Assembly (NCBI GenBank): GCA_948567375.1
Contig: OX419756.1
Coordinates: 58,666,333-58,730,332, forward strand
From: Lunularia cruciata
Taxonomy: Eukaryota > Streptophyta > Marchantiopsida > Lunulariales > Lunulariaceae
Reading direction: 5' to 3'
DNA length: 64,000 nt
Shown piece after piece: positions 1-11,380 of the stretch. A program made the translations under genes and the position numbers. Below the pieces are notes generated by a model. That model was not told the DNA's origin. It did no database searches and saw nothing but the letters and a program-made list of their open reading frames with translations. Within the stretch, counting starts at the first letter, position 1. The number at the start of each line of letters is the position of its first letter.

Positions 1-1648
1 ATGATCATCCAATAGCTTATGCTAGTAGGCAGATGGTTTCAATAGAAAAGAACTACTCTATCATGGAAAGAGAAGGGTTGCCAGTGATCTTTGATCTCAA
101 GAAGTTTAGACACTACTTGATTGGAGGGAAATCTACCATTTTCATGGATCACAAGGCTTTGAAGTACATCTTCAACAAGCCTAATATTGAAGGGAGACTA
201 GCAAGGTGGATGATACTCTTGTTTGAGTATGATTACACCATTGAGGATAGGCCAAGAAAGAAACATGCAAATACTGATTTGTTATCTAGAGCCTATGATC
301 ATGAGGGAGATGAGCCAATGGATGATTCCTTCCCGGATGAGGAGCTCATGACAATCTCAATCACTCAAGAGGTTCCAATGGAGTACAAGGAGATTGTGGA
401 TTTTATGACAAGAGGTAACTATCCAAAAGGGATGCATGCTAGGGAGAGGAAGGCCCTTGCAGCAAAATTTAGACCTTACACAATGGTGGAGGATATTCTT
501 TTTCACCAAGGAGCAGATGGTCTACTTCAAAGAGCAGTGGGTCAGGAAGAGTCTATCCTACTTATAAAGGAGTTTCATGAAGGTTTAGTGTATATAGGAC
601 ACTTTGCAAGAAAGGTGATTGCTTTCAAGATTCTAGATGTAGGTTACCATTGGAGAGGGATTTTCAAGGATTGTCTTGATTATTGCAAAACTTGTCATGT
701 TTGTCAAGCTTTTGCTAGAAAGTCTACATCCACTCCACCACTTAGATCAATTCCATTGCTAGGACCTTTTGAGAAGTGGGGAATTGATTTTGTAGGTCCT
801 CTCCATAGAACCCCGAGGAAAAATCAATACATTGTGGTAGTTACTAATTACCTTACTAAGTGGGTTGAGGATAGACCATTGAGGGACAAGAATGAAGATG
901 AAATTGGTAGATTTCTTTATGAACACATTATCACTAGGTTTGGATGCCCTTTGGAGTTGGTTTCTGATAGAGGAGGAGAGTTTACAAGAATCATTACTAC
1001 AGCCATGCTATGACATTTCTCTATCACACATAGAGTAACTACATCCCATAAGCCAAATTCTAATGGCTTGGCAGAGAGAACCAATCAGACCTTGTGCATG
1101 ATGTTGGCTAAAATGCAGAAATGGAGGGGACTAAACATCATTGGGACAAGAGGTTTCATGCAATTTTGTGGGAGTATAAGACAACCATGAAGACTTCCAC
1201 CGGGTATTCTCCATTTCAATTGGTTTATGGTATTGAGTCTACCTTACCTATTCACTTTGATCTTCCTACCTTCCAAAGCATTCATAGGAGATTGAAGAAA
1301 GCACAAGGAGGTGATGTAGAGAAGTCAAGGAAGGAATAACTCATGGAGTTGGAAGAAGCAAGAGCAGTTGCCATGGTTTGAGTGGAGCAAGCCCAAAGGA
1401 AACAAAAGCAAAGCTATGACAAGAGGCAAGGCAAGAAGAAGGTGGAGCCTTTCAAAGAAGGTGATTGGGTAATGTTATTTGATTCTATTCGATTCAAGAG
1501 AGTGCAAAAGAAGTTTTTGCCTAAGTACTTTGGACCTTTCATAGTAGAGAAGGTGTGGGGCAATTACACCTATGATCTCAAGGAGTTGGGAGGAAGACAC
1601 TTTGATAGGATTAACCATGAAAAGTTGAAGATATATCATAGAAGGTAG
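1..1648 (+). pseudogene. A1 RNase H and integrase region
   Basis: Pol C-terminal part. The first ~330 bp read as the RNase H end (the ITDHKALKYIF-type block is seen as MDHKALKYIF). An HHCC zinc-binding segment follows at about 570-710 (H..H..CKTCHVC). The integrase core starts near 775 (WGIDFVGPL, then SDRGGEF near 965), and the basic C-terminal integrase domain occupies about 1380-1648. In the living family this region encodes the RNA-strand nuclease and the enzyme that joins the DNA copy to the host chromosome. The reading is interrupted a few times. Confidence 0.9.
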
Positions 1649-1682
1649 AGAGACCTTCACTTTGAAGACAAAGTGAAAACTT

Positions 1683-1696
1683 AGTCTGGGGGTAAA
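1683..1696 (+). other. A1 polypurine tract
   Basis: A G-rich purine run (TCTGGGGGTAAA) directly precedes the LTR start TGTAACACCC. It is the expected site of plus-strand DNA priming. The same run is seen in A2 at 25105-25118 on the minus strand. Confidence 0.8.
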
Positions 1697-2388
1697 TGTA
1701 ACACCCATTTGTGCATGTGTGTGGTATTGTGATATTTAGCTTGGTATTACAAGTACTTGAGAGATATTATTTATATAGAGATAAAGGATGGTTCTACATT
1801 AGTCATGATTACCTAAAGTTAGTCATAGCTAAGATAGAGGGGACCTTACTTTAGAGGAAGTGGAAAAGATGAGCATCATTATTTTGGATTCTAGTGTGTT
1901 GACTTGGTATTATTTATGGGTGTTTGGCTTTGAGGAAAGAGTTGAGAACTCTTGGGCCCGCAAGCCTTTTTGTTTTGGATTCTTCTATAGTCTAAGGATA
2001 GCCCATGTGAAGGAATCCTTGACTTAGTGGTTGGGTCAAGATAAGATCACATGCTTACGGGAATATGCCCATGTGAATGGATATTCCTGTCTACTTTTTG
2101 ACTTGACTTGACTTTTAGTCTAGTAACTTGAGTTACTACGGTAATTAGTAACTTTGGTACGTAACTATTTCACAAATATATAAACAAGGGGTGAGGAAGT
2201 ACACATCATCCTTTCATTTGCAACTATCTCTCTCTCATTGAGTTCTCTAGTGAGCAATGTCTTGAGTCTTGGAGTGTTAGCCTTGGAGGAGTATGATGGA
2301 GTTGGGGTTCCTTGCCTTCTTAGTCCATGGTGCATTACCATAATAGCAATCAAAGCTTCATCCTAAGTGAGAGACATGCCGATTCACA
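1697..2388 (+). repeat. A1 3' LTR, 692 bp
   Basis: Starts TGTAACACCC and ends in ...CACA. It aligns along its whole length with four other copies in the window (24413-25104, 38973-39664, 51259-51950 and the split 58564-62739), three of which are also exactly 692 bp. A TATA box, TATATAAAC, lies at 2177-2185, about 200 bp from the 3' end, so U3 is about 500 bp and R+U5 about 190 bp. An antisense frame of about 60 codons recurs in all copies but is a by-product of sequence identity. Confidence 0.93.
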
Positions 2389-3092
2389 AAACTTGAACAA
2401 CAAGCTATCCATGTGTGATGTATTGTCTCAAAGCACCACCTAGAGATATCTGAATTTGAAATAGACACCTCTCCACATTGGTCTTCCGTAACTCCAGACC
2501 AACTACTGCAACCTTCTCCAACATAAAGGGTTGTGCACCAAAGTCTAGCAAGACTCTTTGTGGTGTATATACTTTCCCTAAAGGTCCCACCAAACGGAAA
2601 ATCCCCCTTGGATTACTCAATAAGACAACACCAAGTGTGAACCATGCTCTCTCAAAGGCCGGTCTAGTTGGCAACTTTTGCAATCTAGTTGCTACTACCT
2701 GCCATAAACCACTGGTTGTTGAACTGACCCCATGCTCCTCAACCACGTCAAATCTCCTATCAACAACCTTTGCTCTAGTAAGGAACCACATCATCCCTAC
2801 TCTCACAAAGCATAGCAACCAATTGGAACATTGGGGTTGGGTCAACTCCCAATGTAAACATGTCACTGGCTGAAAACAAAGGGCACCGCATAATTAGGTG
2901 AGATGCCCCTAACATCATGCTCAACTTAGTCTATGTAATAGTAGGTGGCTGACTAGTAGGTAGTCTATTATGCAACACATCACCACCTACCACACCTGCT
3001 TGGGACATCCAAGAGCCATGGATGTTGTCTACAATGCCTCAATGAAAGACTAGGGAAGTCTGACATGTTTCCCAACCTCTCCTTTCTCGCGT
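2389..3092 (-). mobile_element. D1 fragment (protease region) of the methyltransferase-bearing family
   Basis: Minus-strand sequence homologous to 40690-41310 of D2. The strongest segment reads LLDFGAQPFML followed by VGLELRKTNVERC, an aspartic-protease-like block (LDFGAQ where retroviral-type proteases have DSGA). The upstream part matches the D2 stretch around EEHG...GLWQV. It is cut on the left by A1 and on the right by C1 (CGCGT at 3088-3092), and resumes at 9384. Fossil with several breaks. Confidence 0.75.
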
Positions 3093-3674
3093 TGTAATAC
3101 TCCAAGGACAAGAGAAGAGAGAAAACACAAATTGCACACTCAAACATTAGATGCCCCAAGGGAGCACCTTCTCTTTATTGTATAGACAAAGAGGATCTCT
3201 TCCAAGGAAGTTCCACCATAGGATTAGGGACACAGATAGGTGACATGTCAGCAAGCTCCACCCTTGGATTACTTACTTGGATGGGTGACCTTTCTGGTCT
3301 AGGTCCTATCTGGTTGGTCAAACAAGCTTTGATTGGAGGGAATCTTTTAGGGAATCTTCTTGTAGGAATCTCAGAATCACGTGAGTAAGGTACCATTGGA
3401 AAGCTCTTGACGAAACAAAGCAAGGGGGAGGGGAGGCCAGCCTTTCCTTTATTGGGGGGGAATCATCATATTTTCAAGGCCTAATTCATCCGTTTAGGCC
3501 TCCGAAATTGGCTTCAAAGATTTCAGGCATATTTCGGTTCCTACTCTATTAGTAGAAGTCCCCTTTTGGTGAGACCTCTATCTGATCTATTTTGACCATC
3601 ATGTATAACATCATTCTAGAAGTTACCAAACCAAATTTCACATCTAGATCATGTGGCTAACCCTTGGTATTACA
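3093..3674 (-). repeat. C1 3' LTR, 582 bp
   Basis: On the plus strand it reads TGTAATACTCC...GGTATTACA, with TG/CA ends and near-identity to 8801-9383. In minus orientation a purine run (AAAAGGAGGGAGGTC) sits just inside, as expected of the polypurine tract. A TATA-like ATATAA motif lies at about 3177-3186 in minus orientation. Confidence 0.93.
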
Positions 3675-3689
3675 GACCTCCCTCCTTTT

Positions 3690-6600
3690 AAGACACAACG
3701 TCCTCGTTGCACAATTGTTGCTCAAATGCTTGTACCAACACCGGTGCATGTGCCAAATTGGCAGCGGGTTCCCAAGTTGCTTCATAGAGGGAGTAACCTT
3801 TCCATTGTACTAGATATTCCACCTGCGGATGGTGAGTACCACGCATGCATTTTTGGGAATCCGCTCCACTTCATATTCTTCTACGCCATCAATGAGTGTC
3901 GGACAAGGTTGAATGTCCTGTGTGGAAGGACCTTGGCCTGATTGGGGAGCATATCTGCGTAATAGGGAGACATGGAACACTGGATAGATCTTCATGTGTG
4001 GTGGTAGCTCAAGGTGATAGGCCACAGCACCAATGCGACGAAGAATCGAGAAAGGCCCAATAAAATAAGGTCTGAGCTTACAAGATCCAATTAATGTGAG
4101 GTTGGTTGTTGATAGCCACACTTGATCCCCAACATTGAACTCCATGTGCCGATGGTGTGCATCAGCATACTGCTTTTGTCAATTTGCGCAATCTGTAACC
4201 TATGCTTGGTGCTCTCCACACCTTGTTGGATTCTAGAAACAAATGTGTTGACTGCATCAACCTTGGTAATCATTGGACAGATCTTCATCAAGCTAGAAGG
4301 TGTGAAGGGATGCTCACCATACATGAGGAAGAATGGAGTGACCTGGGTGGAGGCATTCACTGAATTGTTGTAAGCAAATTCCACCAACGGTAGTAGGGTG
4401 TCCCACCATTCTTGCTCTTCTAAGGTGAAGCCGCGTAACATGTCTTCAATTGTGCGATAAGCCCGCTCTGTTTGGCCATCTGTTTGTGGGTGGTAAGCTG
4501 TAAACATGGCCAACTTGGTTTTGAAGAAACCAAAGAGTGTTTGCCAAAACAAACTGGTGAATTGGGTGCCTCTATCGGTGATGAGTACTCTAGACAAGCC
4601 ATGATAAGCAAAGACTGCATCTAAGTATAGTTATGCTAGTTGTGGAGCGGTCACCTCCTTGGTGGTAGGGCATACATGAATCATTTTGCTGAGCCGGTCC
4701 ATAAAGACCACAATGGAGTCAAACCTTGAGGTGGTCTTGGGTAATTCGAAGACAAGATCCATACTCACTTGTTCCCAACGTTGGGTAGGAATGGAGAGAG
4801 GTTGAAGGAGCCCTTAGGAGCCTGATTAGAAGCTTTGTTCTGTTGACAAAGTAGGCAGCTACGCACATAGTCCATCATGTTGTTGCTCATCTTGGGCCAA
4901 TAGTAATGGCGCTTGGCTGCATCCAAGGTCTTGTCTACTCCGACATGAGTTGCAATGGATGAATCATGACATTCCGCTAGAATGGTGGTGCGTAAGTCTG
5001 GGAAATTTGGGATCCATAATCTGCCATCCCGAAAGGTGAGTCCTTGGGTGCTGGTGACACCTTTGGACGATTGCGCTTCTACAATCTGTGGATCAGTTTT
5101 TGTAGCAGCTAGAATCTCTTGCCAGAATTTAGGGTTAATCTTAACCTCTGTTACCAAGTTGTTGGCCATTGGCATACGGGTGAATGCATCTGCCAGTTGC
5201 TTCTTACCTTCCACGTAGGTGATTGTCATGTTGAAGCATTGTCGCCACTCTGCCCACCGAATTTGGCGACAAGATAGATCCTTTTGTGTCTCGAGGTAGA
5301 CTAGAGGTTTATGGTCTGTCTCTACTACAAATGCCTTCTCGCCCAGGTAGTGCTTCTAATGCTTGGTTGCTAGAACAATGGCCAGCTCTTCTCATTCTGT
5401 GGTGTGGTAGTTGTGCTCTGCCGGTAACAACTTTTGAGAGAAATATGCAATTGGATGCCATCCATCATGCCACTCTTGTTGTAGGACTGCTCCTATTGCT
5501 ATGCCTGATGCATCTATAACCAACTTGATTGGACGTTTTGGGTCATACCACTTCAAGATTGGTGCATGTAGCAAGGTGGCCTTCAATTCTTGAAAGGCCA
5601 ACTCTTGTGCGGTTCTCCATGTCCACTTCTTCCTCTTGCCAAGTAGTGCCGTTAAAGGTTGTGCAACCTTGGAGAAGTCCTTGACAAATCTACGATAGAA
5701 TCTCGTCAACCCCAAAAAGCTCTTAAGTTGAGTCTGATCTTCTGGGGCACTCCATTTTTGAATGACCTCTATTTTATCTATCAATACTTGAATACCCTCT
5801 GCACTTACTCTATGCTCTAAGTAGTCTACTTTAGACTTGCCAAACTCACACTTTGAGATTTTGGCATACAACTGATTCTGTCTTAGAATCTGGAGGACCT
5901 CTCGTAGATGTTGTTTGTGTTCTGTCATCGTGCTACTATATACTAAGATATCATCCAAGAAGACAATAATAGACTTATCCAAGTATGGACAAAATATGTC
6001 ATTCATTAGGCTCATGAAAGTGGCAGGCACATTGGTGAGGCCAAAAGGCATCACAAGATACTCAAAGTGGCCATACCTGGTTCAAAAGGCAGTTTTGTAC
6101 ACATCGTCCTTTGCAATTCGGATTTGATTATAACCGCTCCGCAAGTCCAGTTTGGTGAAGTATCTCGCTCCATGGAGTTGATCAAACAGGTCATCCATGT
6201 GAGGTAAGGGATATTTTTTCCTCACTATTTGCTGATTGAGACCTCGATAGTCAATGCACATGCGCATTGTACCATCCTTCTTCTTCACAAACAAGACAGG
6301 GGCCCCATATGGTGATATGCTAGGTTGGATGAACCCTTTTTGTAGCATCTCCTCAATTTGAGTCTTACACTCCTCCAACTCATGAGGTGATAGGCGATAT
6401 GGGGCCTTACAAGGAGGTGTCTTCCCCGGGAGTGTCTCTATTTTGTGATCTACTTGCCTTTTAGGTGGTAATCCTGAGGGTAGATCATTGGGAAAGACAT
6501 CTTGAAACTCATCCACCACATCCTTCAATTTCTCAGGAATTTGTCTAGTTAGTTGTGCACTCTAGACTTCACTTATTAGACCCATAAAACATCTATCAGT

Positions 6601-7014
6601 CTTATAGACAGTTGTCGTCCCTACGACAAATAGAGGCAGTTTCTGTCTATGTGATTTTTCTTTAACCCCAATGATTGACCATTGGTGGGTTCTCACTACT
6701 TTCTTCCTCCAATCCACCATTGGGTTGTACTGCTCCATCCATGGCATGCCTTAAATTGCATCATAATGGGCTAATTGTATCACTCACCACTCAATTGCTT
6801 CTTGATATTCTCCTACAGAGAGTGCTACCCGTCTAGGTAATGATTCAATCCTCTTTATTTGCCCATTTGGTAACTCTACTCCTTCACTTCCATCTCTCTC
6901 TAGATCCATTCCCAATCTTATTGCAACAGAGCAAGACAAGAAATTCTCTGTTGCTCCCGGATCTATTAATACTCCCACTTGATTACCTTCTAGGATTCCA
7001 TTCACAAAAATCAA
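3690..7014 (-). pseudogene. C1 pol: protease, RT, RNase H, integrase, chromodomain
   Basis: In minus-strand order. Protease at about 6784-7014 (LIDPGATENF, the active-site D-x-G block). RT at about 5600-6530 ([46 protein letters not shown], where DD is the catalytic pair). RNase H at about 5390-5600 ([12 protein letters not shown]). Integrase zinc domain at about 4800-4970 (HVGVDKTL...CLLCQQNK). Integrase core at about 4150-4770 (TDRGTQF, AYHPQTDGQTER). The C-terminal integrase domain is at about 3950-4145, running into a chromodomain-like tail (EEYEVERI, then sequence encoding an aromatic W-K-G-Y type core). The chromodomain places it among the chromoviruses, whose integrases are steered to modified histones. 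Confidence 0.93.
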
Positions 7015-7109
7015 TTGTGAGGTTGCCTTTTGGGATCTTTGCGTATTGTTCTTCTTCCTTCCCTCGCTTCTCTGCTTCCTTATTGAGCCAGTAAGGCCAC
7101 AAGGTACAT

Positions 7110-8210
7110 TTACTGGCGATCTTCATTTTCTGAAGTGGTTTCCACCTCCTCTTCTTCAATGTGCCTCTCCATGTTGTTCAAAGATTGCTTGTACGAAGGC
7201 CGAGGGCCTCTAGGGAAACAAGTGCGACAATTGGTAGATATGTGCCCAATACGGCCACAATTGTAACAACGATGTTGTTCTCCTTGAGTCCCTTCTCCTT
7301 GTGGGACTCCATCTCTTTGTTCTTCTACCCATCCCCGCTCCCCTTGAAGCGGCCGTGCTCCTCGATCCCAAAATTGAAAGTTGCCCAATTCCATTGGTAC
7401 TGGTCCACCCATGTGTGGCATTTCTGCCCAATAATGTTGAGGTGGAACTACTCCTTCACCTCCACCTAATGCTCCTACTATTCTATGCGCACAAGCAATG
7501 GCTTCAATTACCATGCAAGGGTTTTGCACCATGACTTCTTGGCGAATCCGCTCTTTCAACCCTTGTTTGAAATTGTCAAGAGCCTCTGTTGGACTCATGT
7601 CGGTAATTGCAACTTGTAGATCCAGAAATGCCTCTACATACTCTTGTACGCTATTCTTCTGTCTCAATCCCCATAGTCGGGTTCGAGCCATCTGCACAGA
7701 ATCCACCGATTGGAAATTCTTCAGCAGTCCTTCTTGCATTGTTGTCCATGTGACTTCCCTCTCTTGGCCAGCATGGATCGTTCCCAAGCATCATACCATG
7801 TGAGCGCTTTATCGGTCAAGTACCCACATGCAAACACGCATGCATCATGCTCTGTGATCTCTATTGAGAACAATCTGAAATATCGATTCATTCTCGAGAT
7901 TCAATTTTCCACTACTCCCATTGTACGCTGCCCCTTGTAAGGCTCAATGTTGCAGGTCTTCATCATCCGGAGTAGCAATGTGGCTTCATCGTTGATAGGG
8001 TTTGTAGGCACGGGTGCCTCTCCAAGTACTTTGGTCGCAAGTACTGGGTTTTGAGACGGCTCTTCTCCTTGCATGGCTTGATCGTTCCTGAGGATCTGCA
8101 CTTAAATTTGTAATGTCTCCATGGTCATCTTAATCTCTTGAAATTCATTCAGCATCCCTTGCATTCCTTGCACCAACTCTTGCAACTGCGGATCCATGGT
8201 TCCTGCAACA
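7110..8210 (-). pseudogene. C1 gag with one CCHC zinc knuckle
   Basis: Nucleocapsid/capsid precursor. The retrotransposon-gag core is seen as LWGLRQKNSVQEYVEAF and ALDNFKQGLKERIRQEV. The single zinc knuckle CYNCGRIGHISTNC is at about 7225-7266. A proline/glycine-rich linker precedes the knuckle. N-terminal coding lies between 7790 and 8210. It sits just after the primer site and before the protease, the usual chromovirus order. Confidence 0.88.
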
Positions 8211-8787
8211 CCCAATTGCTAACATCTACTTCAATATAGAGTCAATATAATCACTCTGGAAGGCGCACAAACTATCGGAACTACTATTGGGACCTCAGAA
8301 GCTATCACTCATTGATAATACTCCTCACCAAAATTCCTAACCACAAAATCTCTAAACATCACTTTCGGCCTCACTACATAATGGATTTCTACTTGAGTGT
8401 TGAAAGGGAGAGGATTTGGGACATTCATATCCATTTTATCATAATAGAATGTAGATAGTCAAATCCCACTCTCTGTCATATATCACCACAGGTAGAATCA
8501 CTGGGTTTGGTGAGTTCATCACTCTGTCCATGAATTCCGCACCAAAGTGATAAACTAGCGATACCCTCATCTGCTCACGCTAGATGTACATAACCTTGAT
8601 GTGGAATGAGTTTGAAAATGGAAAGCTAGGTGCGGGAAATTGTCCTCCCGGTGCATCCATCCCATCCGCTTTCTAAAGCCCTTCCTAAGTCTAGCGATTA
8701 CTCTATATTCTCCACCTCAAATTACTCAGTTTCAGTAGTTCGTGCTATTCCAAGAGGGGTGATCCACTCTCTTGGACTAGAACACTT

Positions 8788-8800
8788 GCTCTGATACCAT
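8788..8800 (-). other. C1 primer-binding site (tRNA-iMet type)
   Basis: Read on the minus strand, ATGGTATCAGAGC follows the 5' LTR end. TGGTATCAGAGC is the standard plant initiator-methionine tRNA primer complement. Confidence 0.92.
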
Positions 8801-9383
8801 TGTAATACTCCAAAGACAAGAGAAGAGAGAAAACACAGATTGCACACTCAAACATTAGATGCCCCAAGGGAGCACCTTCTCTTTATTATATAGACAAAGA
8901 GGATCTCCTCTAAGGAAGTTCCACAATAGGATTAGGGACATAGATAGGTGACATGTCAGCAAGCTCCACCCTTGGATTACTTACTTGGATGGGTGACCTG
9001 TCTGGTCTAGGTCCTATCTGGTTGGTCAAACAAGCTTTGACCAGAGGGAATCTTTTAGGGAATCTTCCTGTATGAATCTCAAAATCACGTAAGGTACCGT
9101 TGGAAAGCTCTCGACGAGACAAAGCAAGGGGGAGGGAAGGCCAACCTTCCCTTTATTGGGGGGGGGGGGAATCTACATATTTTCGAGGCCTAATTCATCC
9201 GTTTATGCCTCCGAAATTGCCTTCAAAGATTTCATGCATATTTTGGTTCCTACTCTATTAGTAGAAGTCCCCTTTTGGTGATACCTCTATCTGATCTATT
9301 TTGACCATCATGTTTAACATCATTCTAGAAGTTACCAAACCAAGTTTCACATCTAGATCATGTGGCTAACCCTTGGTATTACA
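8801..9383 (-). repeat. C1 5' LTR, 583 bp
   Basis: Pairs with 3093-3674. It is flanked outside by CGCGT (9384-9388) and inside by the primer site. Confidence 0.94.
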
Positions 9384-9733
9384 CGCGTCCACTTCCATTG
9401 ATGCTCCTCTAGGTTCTAGAGCACATACTGCACTCCTAGTCATTGTTGCAGATGAGTCCACCTATGCTGCTCCACACATGAAGTCCAAAGCATCTCTATC
9501 ACCAGTATATGAGGTGGAAGCCTCATCACCCAAATCTGATGTCCTCTGAGCAATAGCCATACTAGCCAATCTCTACTCCAACTACTTAATCCGAGTAGCT
9601 ATACCTGTATTAGAAGTAAGGGTAGGTACTGCACCTCTACTAGATGTAGATCCTCTACCACCTCATCCTCCATAAACTGGAGCTCCTCTAATACCTGCCA
9701 TATCAAATCTGATCTCCTCTAAGCAATAGCCAT
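9384..9733 (-). mobile_element. D1 fragment (gag/protease linker), continued across C1
   Basis: Minus-strand match to about 40370-40640 of D2; it resumes exactly where 3087 leaves off once C1 is removed. Glycine/arginine- and serine-rich gag tail. Near the right edge a ~27-bp stretch (9707-9733) repeats 9536-9562 with a few differences, just before the junction to the G LTR, which looks like a rearranged breakpoint. Confidence 0.75.
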
Positions 9734-11380
9734 AGGCGGTGTTCTTTCACCAAATGTTTGCAGGAGAGGCAATAGATTGGGCAAAATATCTACATCAAAG
9801 AGTGGGGAAAATGATTTTGGGGTGGATAATGGATATGCCACCGCATTATTTTGTGCCCTTTGCAACACATTTTTACTTTGGGTTGAACTTGCTGACTTTG
9901 GAAGAAAGAAATTGAATGCGCTTGCACTTTCATCCAGATCTACGGAAGGAGGTAGATGTAGATGAATGATATTATATGGAGAGGGTGTAAGACTGAGATG
10001 AGTACTACAAGAAAAGTGGGAAGGAGAAAATTGTAGCAATTGACATTCCAAGGGCTAGGAAGAGAGCCAAGCTTGAGAGTCGCCTTGCAACAATCTAGCC
10101 CTAGAAGGTGCCAAAGCTTAACCCAACAACATTGATGGTGAAGATGCAAGAAGCCACGTAGAAATCTAAAGAAGAGTCGGAAGGAGAAATTGGATTGAAG
10201 GAAGAAGCATTAGGAGAAAAAGAAGAGTTCACTCTTTGAAGTGAAGAATCAAGTAGTGGCAGTGAAGGCAAGGTGGAGGTTCAGCAAACCAGAAGGCCAA
10301 TGGAGGATGCAGGGAAGCTGAGTCCAGAAGTCACTACAATTGAACAGGGAGGTGAGAAGAAGGAAGAAGAAGTCGTGGCATGACCACAAATTGCCAGATG
10401 AAAGAATAGTGTGCACATAGCCAAGGTGGGGCCCAATAAAGTTGTCATGGAAGAGGAGGAAAGCTTGGATGGGGAAACCTTGAAAGTATGAAGATCACAA
10501 CTTTGGGGTAAGGTGTAAGAAGTAGAGTTGTTGGAAGATGACGGCCGAGCCAAAGACAAGAAATGCGAAGGAGTGGAGTATCTATCAAAGGTAGTTTGTC
10601 CATTGTTGGTGCTTTTGCAGCAAAAGAAGGTAGAAATAGTAAGTGCCAATCTTGATGTGCATGATGAGTTGGTAGTATTGAAGACCTGGAGTGCGGAAAC
10701 CTTGTTGTTGCAAAGTAAGCTAATGAGGGTGGAGATGGAAGCCAAAGAACTTCGGGTTGAGGAGATTCTTTGGAGTAAGCAATTTGAAGTTATGAGGGAG
10801 GATTTAGTAGAGTGTCGTGAGGAGGCAAAGGTGATGAAGGCCTTGGTTGCGGTGTTGAAGGGAGAAATCATAGATGCCCGAGTAGAATTAATACACTTGA
10901 AGGCAAGTACAGTAGTGATGGAGCAAGAATTGGAAAGTTTCAAGAAGACGGCCATTGAGAAAGATCAGGCTTGGCAACATGAGTCAGCAGAGCACGATAG
11001 GGAAGAAGATCATTTGCAAGGATTGGTGAGGGTAGCAGAAGAGCAAATCTTTGTGAATTGGAGGGAGAAGGAGGCATTGAAGGCTGAATTTGAAGATGAG
11101 CTCCAGATGTATTATAATGAATTGGAGGAAGAAAGGAAGAAGGAGAAGCTCAAGATTGTAGGAGAAGCCGATGAGGTAGTTGGTGTAGTGAATGAAATCA
11201 AGGCAATGTTGAGCTTGGAAGTTGAAGGTAAACTTAAGGAAGCAAGATTGCATGAGCTGAAATTACTGATCCAAGAGATGCGCAAGCAAAAGGCCAAGGA
11301 TATGGAGTTGAATAATTTGTTAATTTGTCTGCAAGAACGTGTAGATAGGAAGATGTTAGAGGTAGGAGACAATGTGTGTC
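9734..11380 (+). pseudogene. Resident coding region of the truncated G LTR
   Basis: Homologous to the U3-resident protein of other G LTRs. The clearest open stretch is 10528-11380, a long heptad-rich coiled coil (E/K/L rich, with blocks such as LKASTVVMEQELESF and RLHELKLL-type repeats). Upstream, near 9850-9920, is the conserved FATHFYFGLNLL-type block, read in another frame. The function is not recognised. Several breaks. Confidence 0.75.

Larger units (their letters stand above)
1..2388 (+). mobile_element. Ty3/gypsy element A1, 3' half (left end outside window)
   Basis: The 3' half of an LTR retrotransposon: RNase H tail, complete integrase region, polypurine tract and 3' LTR. No chromodomain follows the integrase, which ends shortly before the LTR, so this is not a chromovirus. 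A second copy with the same parts lies at 24413-33985 on the other strand. On the right it abuts D-family sequence at 2389 that matches D2 internally, so A1 was inserted into a D copy. A few breaks are visible; it is a fossil. Confidence 0.93.
3093..9383 (-). mobile_element. Complete Ty3/gypsy chromovirus C1, 6291 bp
   Basis: A full-length LTR element on the minus strand: 5' LTR at 8801-9383, iMet-type primer site, gag with zinc knuckle, protease, RT, RNase H, integrase, chromodomain-like tail, polypurine tract and 3' LTR at 3093-3674. The 5-bp target duplication CGCGT is exact at 3088-3092 and 9384-9388. My hand alignment of the two LTRs gives about 30 substitutions in 580 bp (roughly 5%), plus two small indels, so it is clearly older than B1 (about 2.5%). 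Roughly ten breaks are scattered over the coding part. The host is D1. Confidence 0.95.

Noticed and set aside
2165-2353. A ~62-codon antisense frame recurring in every A LTR (also near 24451, 39441, 51297)
   Set aside because: Its conservation is fully explained by LTR sequence identity; it runs opposite to the element and has no start context or domain.
10281-10955. Long serine/threonine-rich antisense frames opposite the G coiled-coil region (also 18076-18771, 51939-52529)
   Set aside because: They are mirror images of E/K/L-rich coding on the other strand; composition, not function, keeps them open.
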